Source: an archaeon
GTDB lineage: Archaea > Altiarchaeota > Altiarchaeia > IMC4 > QMZM01
Length of the DNA stretch: 15,386 nucleotides
Assembly (NCBI GenBank): GCA_029933895.1
Contig: JAOZNG010000014.1
Location: 1 to 15,386, forward strand
Direction of reading: 5' to 3'
The notes under the pieces were generated by a model. The model was not told the origin of the DNA. It did not search any database and saw nothing but the letters and a program-made list of their open reading frames with translations. Positions 7,025 through 14,362 of this stretch are shown piece after piece. The translations under genes and the position numbers were made by a program. Each line of letters begins with the position of its first letter. Position 1 is the first letter of the stretch.

Positions 7025-7552
7025 ATGAGGCTATTTTTTTTCATTGTTTTGTTTACGTGTTTATCCAGTCTCTGCCTCCAGGAGAAGGAGGTGGATTTGA
7101 ATAAATGGGAGGTGTATGGTATGGAATTAGAAAGCAACAGCTTCGAGAGTGAGGGAGTGATCCCCTCCAGGTATACATGCGATGGAGAGGACATCAGCCC
7201 GCACCTGAAGTGGAGTAAGTACCCTGATGAAACCAAAAGCTTTGCCTTAACCTGCGTGGACCCTGATGCCCCAGTGGGGGAGTTCATCCACTGGCTGGTC
7301 TACAACATCCCAGCTAACGTCTCAGAGATAAATGAAGGAAAAAAAGCCCCCGGAAGGGAGGTAATAAACGACTTCAGGAGGCTGGAGTACGGGGGGCCCT
7401 GCCCTCCATCGGGAACCCACAGGTACTATTTCACAGTCTACGCCCTAGACAGAGAGATAGATGAGGAATTAACGAAGGAGAACTTCAGGGAGAGGGTGGA
7501 GGAACACGCCATATCAAAGGCGGTATTGATGGGCAAGTACTCGAGGAAATAG
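7025..7552 (+). CDS. YbhB/YbcL (PEBP) family protein, possibly membrane-anchored
   Basis: A phosphatidylethanolamine-binding-protein fold of the Raf-kinase-inhibitor-like YbhB/YbcL group; the role in archaea is not established. Recognisable motifs are YTCDGEDISPHLKW, the ligand-pocket DPDAP, HWLVYNIP, and YGGPCPPSGTHRYYFTVYALD split around the conserved Gly-Pro and His-Arg. The start is uncertain. From ATG 7025 the product is 175 residues with a hydrophobic N-terminus (LFFFIVLFTCLSSLCL) like a signal or anchor, but the Ser-Ser-Leu-Cys site is a poor lipobox. From the in-frame ATG 7121, preceded by a full Shine-Dalgarno GGAGGTG at 7108-7114 six bases away, it is a 143-residue cytoplasmic protein with the start typical of this family (MELESNSF). 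The longer form is reported here because the linker codons look gene-like. The frame also extends to a TTG at 6998. Confidence 0.85.
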   Translation: MRLFFFIVLFTCLSSLCLQEKEVDLNKWEVYGMELESNSFESEGVIPSRYTCDGEDISPHLKWSKYPDETKSFALTCVDPDAPVGEFIHWLVYNIPANVSEINEGKKAPGREVINDFRRLEYGGPCPPSGTHRYYFTVYALDREIDEELTKENFRERVEEHAISKAVLMGKYSRK

Positions 7553-7575
7553 ACATCACCTCCTCCATGGAGAGG

Positions 7576-7599
7576 GCGGGGGCAGGTCTTCTGTCCCGC
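7576..7599 (+). other. GC-rich hairpin after the PEBP-family gene
   Basis: GCGGG and CCCGC can pair, extended by CAG/CTG after a small internal loop, around a GTCTT loop. It lies 24 bases after the PEBP stop. No T-run follows, so it is not a classical intrinsic terminator; it could stabilise the 3' end of the mRNA. The rest of the 155-base gap (7553-7707) shows nothing else but the ssb promoter. Confidence 0.3.
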
Positions 7600-7669
7600 A
7601 TATCCCATTCCCGCATCCATCTCCTCTCAGGCAGACACCAGATAACAACAAAATAGAAAATCCTGAACG

Positions 7670-7677
7670 TTTATATT
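7670..7677 (+). promoter_or_regulatory. TATA box of the ssb-lipoprotein operon
   Basis: TTTATATT is centred about 35 bases before the ATG at 7708, predicting a start near 7699 and a leader of about 9 bases. A second AT-rich element at 7689-7697 is too close to the ATG to act as the TATA box. No Shine-Dalgarno site precedes this ATG, as expected for a nearly leaderless mRNA. Confidence 0.55.
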
Positions 7678-7707
7678 CCAGCCTCACCTATATTTTAATC
7701 CCAAAAA

Positions 7708-8082
7708 ATGGAAGTCTATGAGTTAGAGGGAAACAGGCCTGTTCCCCTGCTGGGTTTAGAGATACTCTCCAAGGAGGGTGTCAGGGAATGGAACCAGAAC
7801 AAGGTCTGCTCCTGCCTGGCCAGAGACGCGTCAGGTGAATGCGTCCTTTCCCTCTGGAATCATGAGGTGGACCTCTTCCAGGAAGGGGACTTTGTTGTGG
7901 TAAAGAAAGGCTGGTGTAAGGAATACAGAGGTGACCTGCAGGTTTCCTCTGGGAGATACGGGAAGATAGAGCTGGTGAAGAGGTCCAAGGAGCATAAACC
8001 AGAGTCTCTGGAGGCTAAAGAGCCGCAGATATCCCTCACATCCTACCTCAGACCTACCTTAAGTGAGTTAAGGTTCAGGTGA
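7708..8082 (+). CDS. Single-OB-fold ssDNA-binding protein (RPA/SOSS-B-like)
   Basis: A 124-residue protein that probably binds single-stranded nucleic acid in replication or repair. The OB fold spans roughly residues 15-92: CLARDASGECVLSLWNHEVD at 36-55 matches the strand-turn-strand with its conserved Trp, followed by FQEGDFVVVKKGWCKEYRG (57-75) and LQVSSGRYGKIELV (77-90), the typical 'G-x-LQ-x-S-x-G-x-x-G-x-I' ending of archaeal SSB and human SSB1-type domains. A short charged and polar tail of about 30 residues follows; in such proteins the tail usually contacts partners. It has no visible zinc finger and is not a multi-OB RPA. It is the first gene of a two-gene unit with the lipoprotein and lies next to the convergent DNA polymerase D genes. 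A general RNA-binding OB role is the main alternative. Confidence 0.82.
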   Translation: MEVYELEGNRPVPLLGLEILSKEGVREWNQNKVCSCLARDASGECVLSLWNHEVDLFQEGDFVVVKKGWCKEYRGDLQVSSGRYGKIELVKRSKEHKPESLEAKEPQISLTSYLRPTLSELRFR

Positions 8083-8088
8083 TTATAG

Positions 8089-8571
8089 ATGAAACCCTTA
8101 TATTATATCTTGGCTCCGGTACTCCTCACCTTCCTTTTTTCGGGCTGCACCTTTGAGGACCCTAACCAGCCCTCGCCGACATACAGGACCAAGACGACTA
8201 CCACCTCAACAGAAACATCATCGACTTCAACTGTTAGCTCAACCAGCACCCCAACTTCCGGAACAGGGAGCACCTCATCCACTCTATCCACGACCACAAC
8301 AACTCTATCCGAGAACACCTACAGGATAGCGGCTGTAGACGGGAGATTCACTCCCGAGGAGCTGGGGCTTGATAAGGGTGTGAAGGTGGATTTGATTCTG
8401 GAGAACAGGGACCCAAGAGCCTATCGTTTAATAAATGAGGAGTTGAAGATTAACTGGTACATGCCCCCTAAAATCAACCGAACCAAGCCCTTCACCCCCC
8501 AGAAGACAGGCTCCTTCTATCTGGAGGACAGGAAGGCTGGAGACATGTACCTGAAGATTGTGGTCAGATGA
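8089..8571 (+). CDS. Lipoprotein with Ser/Thr-rich linker and cupredoxin-like domain
   Basis: A predicted surface lipoprotein of 160 residues, function unknown. Residues 1-19 form a signal peptide ending in the lipobox Phe-Ser-Gly-Cys (lipidated Cys20). Residues about 34-74 are almost entirely Ser and Thr, a spacer often O-glycosylated in archaeal surface proteins. The C-terminal domain (about 78-160) begins IAAVDGRFTPEELGLDKG and continues with VDLILENRDPRAY, a pattern like the N-terminal strands of cupredoxins. The usual His, Cys and Met copper ligands are missing: the domain has no His or Cys at all, so it probably does not bind copper through a normal type 1 site. It follows ssb by 6 bases, with AGGTGAT overlapping the ssb stop as Shine-Dalgarno site, so the two are cotranscribed although their cellular locations differ. 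Its stop is 8 bases from the convergent polC stop. Confidence 0.75.
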   Translation: MKPLYYILAPVLLTFLFSGCTFEDPNQPSPTYRTKTTTTSTETSSTSTVSSTSTPTSGTGSTSSTLSTTTTTLSENTYRIAAVDGRFTPEELGLDKGVKVDLILENRDPRAYRLINEELKINWYMPPKINRTKPFTPQKTGSFYLEDRKAGDMYLKIVVR

Positions 8572-8579
8572 TAGGGAAG

Positions 8580-11500
8580 CTACATGAACTCTGACAGGGA
8601 TACCTGCTTGCTCAGGTCGTTGGTGAACAGGCTGTCTATCTCCTTCCGTAAAAGCATCAATCGTTGCTTCATGTAGGAGCCGCAGTTGTATTTCTCCGCC
8701 AGCTTTATGGAGGTATCGAGGTACTTCTCTACGCTTCCCCGGGTCACAGTCAACAAAAGCTTGCCGCCGCATTTCGTGCACTTACCTCCTAAGGGAATTC
8801 TCCTATAGGATGCGTTGCAGTTAACGCACCTGAATTTCTGCCTGCTGAACGCCCTCAGGTTCCCGTATGTATCCCTGAGGAAGTGGGAGTTGATTACTAA
8901 TTCAGCCACAACCTTCTCGTCTATGGCCCTGATTTTCTCAGCTACGCCCAGCTGGGCGCTGACCTTCTCGTTCATGTCAGTCAACCTAAGGTACTGGGAC
9001 TTCAATACCGGGCCTGTAGCATTCGCTGTAGAGTGCGTGAACAAGAGATTATTGAAGGGGTCGCGTTCAAGAACATCCTCTGCGATTTTAACATCAACGT
9101 CGGACGGCTCCGCGAACTCCCAGGTCTTCTCGTAGAATTCAAGGGGATATCTCTCCACTATCTCTATCCTGTGGGCTTCATCATCCACTTCCCTGGCATC
9201 CATTATTGTTGTAACAACAAGGGGGGCGTCCATTTTACCGCCCCTGGATTCGGGGAGATATTTCCGGGAGAAGTTTATTAATGTATCAAGTGCCAGCATA
9301 AATGCGTCCTCGTCTCCGTCTGCATTCCGTCTCTTGGCTGCGTGCCAGTAGGGGTGGGCGAAGCAGACATTAGCGCGGGTGAATCCTATAACCCTGCCCG
9401 TTATCCCGGCGGAGGTGTGAGGAGCTAATCCTATGATTATGTGTCCCACCAGGTCATCTACACTATTCAGGTTATAGAATCTTTCCATATCATAGAATTT
9501 CTCCAGCAGGTCGTCCATGAAATAAGAAACCCTGAGGAGGTACTCAGCCCCACTTTTGGGTATGACCACATCCTGGGGTCTTAACTCCAGAATCTGTTCC
9601 TCGTCAACAAGCTCCCTTCCCTTGTAGTCCCTATAGTATCCCAGTTCCCTGAGCTTCTCAAGGCTGGTGTCGATTTCCTTGGGCTTGAAGTGAGTCATTG
9701 GGGCGTCGGTTGAGTCAAACCTTATAGTGCCGTCCTTGAAGACATAGACATCATTTCTGGACCTAAGTATGCCTTTCTCTAGGGGCTCTGGAATCTTGAG
9801 CTCTGAAATCATACCCTTAACTCCCTTAACCTTGCTTGCCTTACCGGCTTTCTTGATCGCCTCCCCCCAGAGCTTCTTTATATCCACCCCCATTTTTTCA
9901 TAGGATAAGGTGTTTGTTTTGCATCTCGGGCATGTCTCCCTGTCGGTTTCGGTGTTGCAGGAGGGGCAGATTCTCTTCAGGGTTGTCTTGTGTCCACATT
10001 TACGGCACACCCTGGAGTAGACATAGCTCTGGCATTTATTGCAGTAGTATCTCGCAATCTCAACATTTATCATGTTTTTTTCAGAGGAAACATTTATCGA
10101 TCTCTCCTTCCCGCCGGAATTGCCTATGGGGAAGAGGGAGTGAACTGCGGGCTGCATCTTCCTCTCCTTTGCTTTCTCAGGGCGACCCATCCTGGCGCCT
10201 ATGTATGTGCCGCTTTTTCTCCTCAACGTTATGGGGGAGTTTTTTTCCAGGAAACCGTAGACGTCTTCTCCCCTGAAATCCTCCAGTGCCTTCCTGAAGG
10301 ATTCTCCATCCAGGTTCTTACCGTCGAAGGCCTTCAGTGGATACAGGAGGGGCTTGTATTCTCTTATCCTGATTTTTTCGTCTGCAATCGTGTGGGGCAC
10401 ACCAAGCTCCTCCAGTATCTTTTTGCCTTCAGGATTTAATTCAACCACAAGCTCCTTCTTCCCCCAATCTATCCCCCCCGAGAGAAGCCATTCGACTAGA
10501 ACTTCTAGTTTTTCAAGACTGATGTCCTCCCAGTGGAAGGTGTATCTGGGGTTTAGCGGGATCTTGTGTTTCAGCGATAACTCAACCGCTTCGTCAGGGT
10601 CCCTTACGTCCAGGTTTATTCCTTCACAGGCTTTACTTGCCTCCTGGGCCCACCACTCCTCACAATAACCGGCCGGGTGGAGTCTGGTGTTGGTCTGCAG
10701 GAAATCACCGTAGCTTACAAGCATGTCCCCTAGGAAGAGTATCTCATCAAGGTCCTTCTTTAATTCCCTAGCAACTGAGGCGCTTTCCACCCTTGTCACG
10801 GAGCCGTTTCTCAGCCTCACCAGAGGACCCTCTATTGAGTCGCATTCCGTGATGATGCATCCTTTCCCGGGGCGTTCTACCTTTACCTGTGTTCCAGTAG
10901 CGATAAAACCATCCGTCAAAACCATTGCTGCAGGGTGTATGGATTTAGCGGCAATACCTGAGATCCTGTTTCTCCCGTATCTGAGACGGAATCCTCCCCT
11001 GGCTGAGGGGGCGGAGAAAATTGGTCTCCCACCCACAACCTCTGACATGAAACCGCTTATTGGTTTAATCTTCTTATCCCCCCTCTCCTCCCTGAAACCG
11101 GATTTGCCTTTCGCTATATCAGACAGCCAGCTCCAGTCAAGACCCAGGTTTTTGGCATGCCTCATCAGTTTAGGAGCCTTTTGCGCGATACCCTCTGCAA
11201 TAACCAAGCAAATCCCCCCCCTGATTCTGTTTGTATCTACCCTCTCCAAGTCCCTGTGTATGGAGACCTCCCTCTTCTCTGTTGGCTCACCATCAACGCA
11301 GACTGAGGTGTTTTTGACAATCAATCTAATGTCGTCATCTCTGGGGAGATACTGTAGACGGGTTACTCTGTCGTTGTATATCTTTATCTCCTCCACGTAG
11401 CGTTCTATCTCATCGTTGGTGGGTCTATACTCGGCTAAACCAACCTTTTTCCTGAGGTAGTCTCCTATCACCACAGCCAATCCCTGGGCTGTTCCCCCAG

Positions 11501-11918
11501 CGCTTCTTATTGGTCCCGCGAAATATATTGAGAGATACTGTGAGCCGTCTGGGTTGTTTTTGATGTCAATCTTGGATATCCCCTCTATGGGTGCTGCAAC
11601 AACACCCTCTGTCAGTATAGCCAAGGCAGTCCTTAATGCTTGCTCCACTTTTTTCTCCATCTCCTCCCTGGAGACGGTGGATGTATCAGAGAGTATGTAT
11701 CCTATTATCTCCTTAATGTTCTCCCTGCCCATCTCCTCTATTTTCTCTGCTATACCCTCTGGACCTACAAGACCCTCCACCCTCGTAGCTAGGTCGCCTG
11801 CTGGGATGGCCTCCACTCTGCTGTCGGGGTCGAGGTTCCTGCTCCTGGCTTTGTTGGCTATTCTATAGGCCTCCTCAATCTTATCCTCTAATTCCTGAAA
11901 GTATTCATCATCCCTCAT
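8580..11918 (-). CDS. polC: DNA polymerase II (family D) large subunit DP2
   Basis: Catalytic polymerase subunit of the archaeal replicative family-D polymerase. The 1112-residue protein starts MRDDEYFQELEDKIEEAYR and has GGTAQGLAVVIGDYLRKKVG in the N-terminal conserved block. A cysteine-rich double zinc-ribbon segment spans about residues 626-666 (CNKC, CRKC, CPSC, CPRC pairs). The catalytic acidic loop NADGDEDAF places the expected metal-binding aspartates at 867 and 869. A C-terminal zinc site has CVNC at 1031-1034 and CTKC at 1047-1050. The last eight residues, QVSLSEFM, look like a PCNA-interacting box. No intein interrupts it, and the length matches intein-free orthologues. The start at 11918 overlaps the polB stop by 11 bases; an upstream in-frame ATG at 11945 would extend the overlap and add nine unconserved residues. 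It is probably translated from the polB transcript. Confidence 0.97.
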   Translation of the reverse strand: MRDDEYFQELEDKIEEAYRIANKARSRNLDPDSRVEAIPAGDLATRVEGLVGPEGIAEKIEEMGRENIKEIIGYILSDTSTVSREEMEKKVEQALRTALAILTEGVVAAPIEGISKIDIKNNPDGSQYLSIYFAGPIRSAGGTAQGLAVVIGDYLRKKVGLAEYRPTNDEIERYVEEIKIYNDRVTRLQYLPRDDDIRLIVKNTSVCVDGEPTEKREVSIHRDLERVDTNRIRGGICLVIAEGIAQKAPKLMRHAKNLGLDWSWLSDIAKGKSGFREERGDKKIKPISGFMSEVVGGRPIFSAPSARGGFRLRYGRNRISGIAAKSIHPAAMVLTDGFIATGTQVKVERPGKGCIITECDSIEGPLVRLRNGSVTRVESASVARELKKDLDEILFLGDMLVSYGDFLQTNTRLHPAGYCEEWWAQEASKACEGINLDVRDPDEAVELSLKHKIPLNPRYTFHWEDISLEKLEVLVEWLLSGGIDWGKKELVVELNPEGKKILEELGVPHTIADEKIRIREYKPLLYPLKAFDGKNLDGESFRKALEDFRGEDVYGFLEKNSPITLRRKSGTYIGARMGRPEKAKERKMQPAVHSLFPIGNSGGKERSINVSSEKNMINVEIARYYCNKCQSYVYSRVCRKCGHKTTLKRICPSCNTETDRETCPRCKTNTLSYEKMGVDIKKLWGEAIKKAGKASKVKGVKGMISELKIPEPLEKGILRSRNDVYVFKDGTIRFDSTDAPMTHFKPKEIDTSLEKLRELGYYRDYKGRELVDEEQILELRPQDVVIPKSGAEYLLRVSYFMDDLLEKFYDMERFYNLNSVDDLVGHIIIGLAPHTSAGITGRVIGFTRANVCFAHPYWHAAKRRNADGDEDAFMLALDTLINFSRKYLPESRGGKMDAPLVVTTIMDAREVDDEAHRIEIVERYPLEFYEKTWEFAEPSDVDVKIAEDVLERDPFNNLLFTHSTANATGPVLKSQYLRLTDMNEKVSAQLGVAEKIRAIDEKVVAELVINSHFLRDTYGNLRAFSRQKFRCVNCNASYRRIPLGGKCTKCGGKLLLTVTRGSVEKYLDTSIKLAEKYNCGSYMKQRLMLLRKEIDSLFTNDLSKQVSLSEFM

Positions 11919-13383
11919 CGTAGAAGTGTACCATGGATACCTCATGGTTTTGTAGATTTATTATGGGAACTCTCCCCGGGGTTGGAATGTGGCCCTGCTC
12001 CTCCTGGTATCTAGTCCTTGCCTGGAAGGTGCCTGAGTTTATAACCCTGACCCCTCTATAGTTCATGTACCCGTTTGTGTGAATGTGACCTGAATGGAAT
12101 ATGTCAGGTATATCATCTATGAAGAGGTAGTCCTTTCCTTCTGGAGCGATATTATTTCTACCATAGCTTGGTACAAGGTATCTTCTTTTGAGGTACTCTA
12201 CCATCGCCACCTCGGGTCTGCTGTAGGTGCACCTAGCAAGGTTGCCTATTATGCTGTCAAGTGATGTTCCATGGTATATCAGGGTTTTTACTCCATGCAT
12301 TGAGATCATTGAGGGGTTGCCGCACATGTGCACGTTAGGTAAATCATATAATGGCGCGCCAATATCCCTATCCAGTTTGGTCTGGGGCTCTGAAAGCCTT
12401 ACAGCATCGTGGTTGCCCATGCACAATACTATCTCTATGTGATCCGGCACCTCCTCCAGCAGGGAGGCGAGGAAGTCATATTGTTTGTAGATGTCTGGAA
12501 TAGATAACTCCTCCTCCTGGTTGGGGTAGATGCCCACCCCATCCACGAGGTCTCCGGCCACCAGCAGGTATTTTATTTTCTCGAATATGTCTCTGTTCTC
12601 TATGTTCCCGTTGAGTTTAAGGCAGTCAATGAATGACTTGAATTCCTTCTCCAGGAAGAGGTAGCTGCCCACATGTATGTCGGATATCATGGCAGCACAG
12701 ACTTCATCTGGAGCTGAGTTAGCTTTATGGTTTACTGGCAGATCAGGCTGATATATCGATTTAGCTATGAACAGGTCATTATGCATTCTCCCCTCCACGC
12801 CAATAACCTCGTCTAAGAGGATGTTATCGAATAATTCATTCAGTTCCCTGTTATCCTTGGAAACCAGAACCCGTATCTCACCTGTAGGGTCCTCAAGGTC
12901 AAGGAACTTGAATCCCCTTCTGCTCTCTCTCTTATCCGATACCATCCCAATGAACCGTAAATCAACGTCCTTGCTCTGTTTCCTCAGGAACTTGATAGGG
13001 ACCGCTGATTTCATGGAGGGCCTCTCTTTTAAAACGCTTTTTATGTTCTCGTATTTATGGTTGAAGTATTCCAGAAAGTCCTCTATCCTCCCCTCGCAGG
13101 TGCTTTTTCCTGTAACATCAAGGTCTTCATTTATTTTTAGTTCGCTGTCTCTCTCCTTGGAGGGGATTTTTTTTGTCTTCTTCACTGGCTTATCTCTCCT
13201 CTTTTTTTGCTCTATGAACTCTACAATGAACTCGTCGGATATAAGCCATACATTCCTCTCCTTGGCTTTCTCTATAATCCCCTCTGGATTCATGGAGTTG
13301 TCGCGTATTTTTCCCAGGGCTCTGGAGGTGAGTATTATTCCCTCATCCTCGAATTTCTTGATTATATCCTCTATCACTTTCAT
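11908..13383 (-). CDS. polB: DNA polymerase II (family D) small subunit DP1, 3'-5' exonuclease
   Basis: Proofreading subunit of family-D polymerase, a calcineurin-like metallophosphoesterase nuclease. The 491-residue protein has a helical N-terminal domain (about 1-60), a charged Lys-rich linker (60-90), an OB fold (about 140-212, including FKFLDLEDPTGEIRVLVS), and the phosphoesterase domain from about 225. The metal-site motifs are all present: SDIHVGS at 234-240 (Asp235, His237), AGDLVDG at 276-282 (Asp278), GNHDA at 323-327 (Asn324, His325), YHGTS at 370-374 (His371) and SGHIHTNG at 431-438 (His433, His435). An active exonuclease is therefore expected. It lies 25 bases after serA on the same strand and overlaps polC by 11 bases, a layout that suits balanced production of the two polymerase subunits. 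No Shine-Dalgarno site precedes the ATG. Confidence 0.96.
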   Translation of the reverse strand: MKVIEDIIKKFEDEGIILTSRALGKIRDNSMNPEGIIEKAKERNVWLISDEFIVEFIEQKKRRDKPVKKTKKIPSKERDSELKINEDLDVTGKSTCEGRIEDFLEYFNHKYENIKSVLKERPSMKSAVPIKFLRKQSKDVDLRFIGMVSDKRESRRGFKFLDLEDPTGEIRVLVSKDNRELNELFDNILLDEVIGVEGRMHNDLFIAKSIYQPDLPVNHKANSAPDEVCAAMISDIHVGSYLFLEKEFKSFIDCLKLNGNIENRDIFEKIKYLLVAGDLVDGVGIYPNQEEELSIPDIYKQYDFLASLLEEVPDHIEIVLCMGNHDAVRLSEPQTKLDRDIGAPLYDLPNVHMCGNPSMISMHGVKTLIYHGTSLDSIIGNLARCTYSRPEVAMVEYLKRRYLVPSYGRNNIAPEGKDYLFIDDIPDIFHSGHIHTNGYMNYRGVRVINSGTFQARTRYQEEQGHIPTPGRVPIINLQNHEVSMVHFYDEG

Positions 13384-13408
13384 GAAAACACAGCATATAT
13401 ATAAAAAA

Positions 13409-14326
13409 TCAGGCGTCCTTGAAGTGGTTTCTTATCTTCTCCACCACCACTGTTCCGGCATTAATCTGGGCTTCCTCGGTGCTGGCTCCAAGGTGGGGTG
13501 TCAGGACTACGTTATCCAGCTTCAGGAGAGGGCTTCCCTCAGGCGGCTCTGACTCGAAGACATCGACGGCTGCTCCCCTGATAGTATCATTCTTTAATGC
13601 ATTATATAGGTCTTCTTCATTAACTATCCCTCCTCTGGCTGCGTTGATGATTACAGCATCCTTTTTCATGCTTTCTATCCTTGCTGTATCAATCAAGCCC
13701 CTGGTTTTTTCTGTTAAGGGCACATGTAATGTAAGCACGTCAACCTCCTTTATTAATTCATCCAGCTCCCTGTACTCGCAGTTGTTTTCTCTCGCATCCT
13801 CTGCTGTCATGTTGGGGTCGAATGCCAGCACGTCCATTCCGAAGGCTCTTGCCCTGTCAGCTACCTCCCTCCCGATTCTCCCGAATCCTATAACCCCCAT
13901 TTTTTTACCGTAGAGTTCGTTCCCGGTTAGCTTGTTTCTATCCCACCTGCCTTTTTTCAGGGAGGAATGACCGTGGTGTATGTTTCTCATCAACGCGATC
14001 AGCGAGCCAATGACTAATTCAGCTACAGAAATGGTTGAAGCCTCAGGGGAGTTAACAACCTCAATATTTTTTTCTCCAGCTGCTTCGAGGTCTATATTGT
14101 CAAGCCCTACCCCTGCCCTGCCAATAATCCTGAGTTTCTTGGCGTTTACTATAATCTCCCTTGTGACTTTAGTCCCGGAGCGAACGATTAATGCCTCATA
14201 GTCCCTTATTTTATCTACCAGCTCCTCTGGGGTGAGATTGAATTCCAGGTCAACATCAGCAAACAACCTGGCTTCATCAATTGCCTTATCATGTATCCTA
14301 TCTGAGATGAGAATCTTTGGTTTCAT
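13409..14326 (-). CDS. serA: D-3-phosphoglycerate dehydrogenase, short form
   Basis: Oxidises 3-phosphoglycerate to 3-phosphohydroxypyruvate with NAD+, the first step of serine synthesis. The 305-residue protein is a D-2-hydroxyacid dehydrogenase with GRAGVGLDNID at 69-79, the nucleotide loop GFGRIG at 147-152 followed by the acidic FDP at 169-171 (NAD preference), NAARGGIVNEEDL at 228-240 with catalytic Arg231, DVFESEP at 255-261 with Glu260, and TPHLGAST at 276-283 with His278. It ends right after the catalytic domain, so it lacks the ASB and ACT regulatory domains of the roughly 525-residue form and should not be inhibited by serine through ACT. Related 2-hydroxyacid dehydrogenases (glycerate or hydroxypyruvate reductase) are alternatives, but the GRAGVGLDNID and TPHLGAST motifs fit SerA best. 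It is transcribed towards polB and divergently from pyrD. Confidence 0.88.
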   Translation of the reverse strand: MKPKILISDRIHDKAIDEARLFADVDLEFNLTPEELVDKIRDYEALIVRSGTKVTREIIVNAKKLRIIGRAGVGLDNIDLEAAGEKNIEVVNSPEASTISVAELVIGSLIALMRNIHHGHSSLKKGRWDRNKLTGNELYGKKMGVIGFGRIGREVADRARAFGMDVLAFDPNMTAEDARENNCEYRELDELIKEVDVLTLHVPLTEKTRGLIDTARIESMKKDAVIINAARGGIVNEEDLYNALKNDTIRGAAVDVFESEPPEGSPLLKLDNVVLTPHLGASTEEAQINAGTVVVEKIRNHFKDA

Positions 14327-14327
14327 A

Positions 14328-14337
14328 GTTATTATTG
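14328..14337 (+). promoter_or_regulatory. TATA-like element of pyrD
   Basis: GTTATTATTG on the plus strand is centred about 30 bases before the pyrD ATG at 14363, predicting a leader of only a few bases. The match to the archaeal TATA consensus is moderate. It interleaves with the serA TATA box in the 36-base divergent gap. Confidence 0.4.
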
Positions 14338-14346
14338 AAGAAAGAG

Positions 14347-14356
14347 AATAATTAAA
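14347..14356 (-). promoter_or_regulatory. TATA box of serA
   Basis: The reverse strand reads TTTAATTATT, centred about 26 bases upstream of the serA ATG at 14326. This predicts transcription starting at or within a base or two of the ATG, a leaderless mRNA, in agreement with the absence of a Shine-Dalgarno site. Confidence 0.5.
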
Positions 14357-14362
14357 TCGAGG

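Noticed and set aside
8103..8318. Val-rich minus-strand open frame opposite the lipoprotein gene
   Set aside because: It is the antisense reading of the Ser/Thr-rich linker; low-complexity valine runs are the direct result.
10723..11400. Plus-strand open frame of 225 codons opposite polC
   Set aside because: Antisense shadow of the DP2 coding sequence, with no recognisable domain or ribosome-binding site.
8580..11918. Possible intein in DP2
   Set aside because: Conserved DP2 blocks run continuously and the length of 1112 residues leaves no room for an intein.
11919..11945. Nine-residue N-terminal extension of DP2
   Set aside because: The extra residues are not typical of DP2 and would enlarge the overlap with polB; the start at 11918 gives the usual N-terminus.
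13395..13406. Perfect TATA-like sequence TTTATATATATG just before polB
   Set aside because: Its centre is only about 17 bases before the polB ATG, so transcription would start inside the gene, and the next in-frame Met is at residue 31. polB is more simply read from the serA transcript.
12767..13552. Long plus-strand open frame of 261 codons opposite polB and the end of serA
   Set aside because: It is antisense to two confidently identified genes; its Ser/Leu-rich translation is typical of a codon-usage shadow and shows no family motifs.
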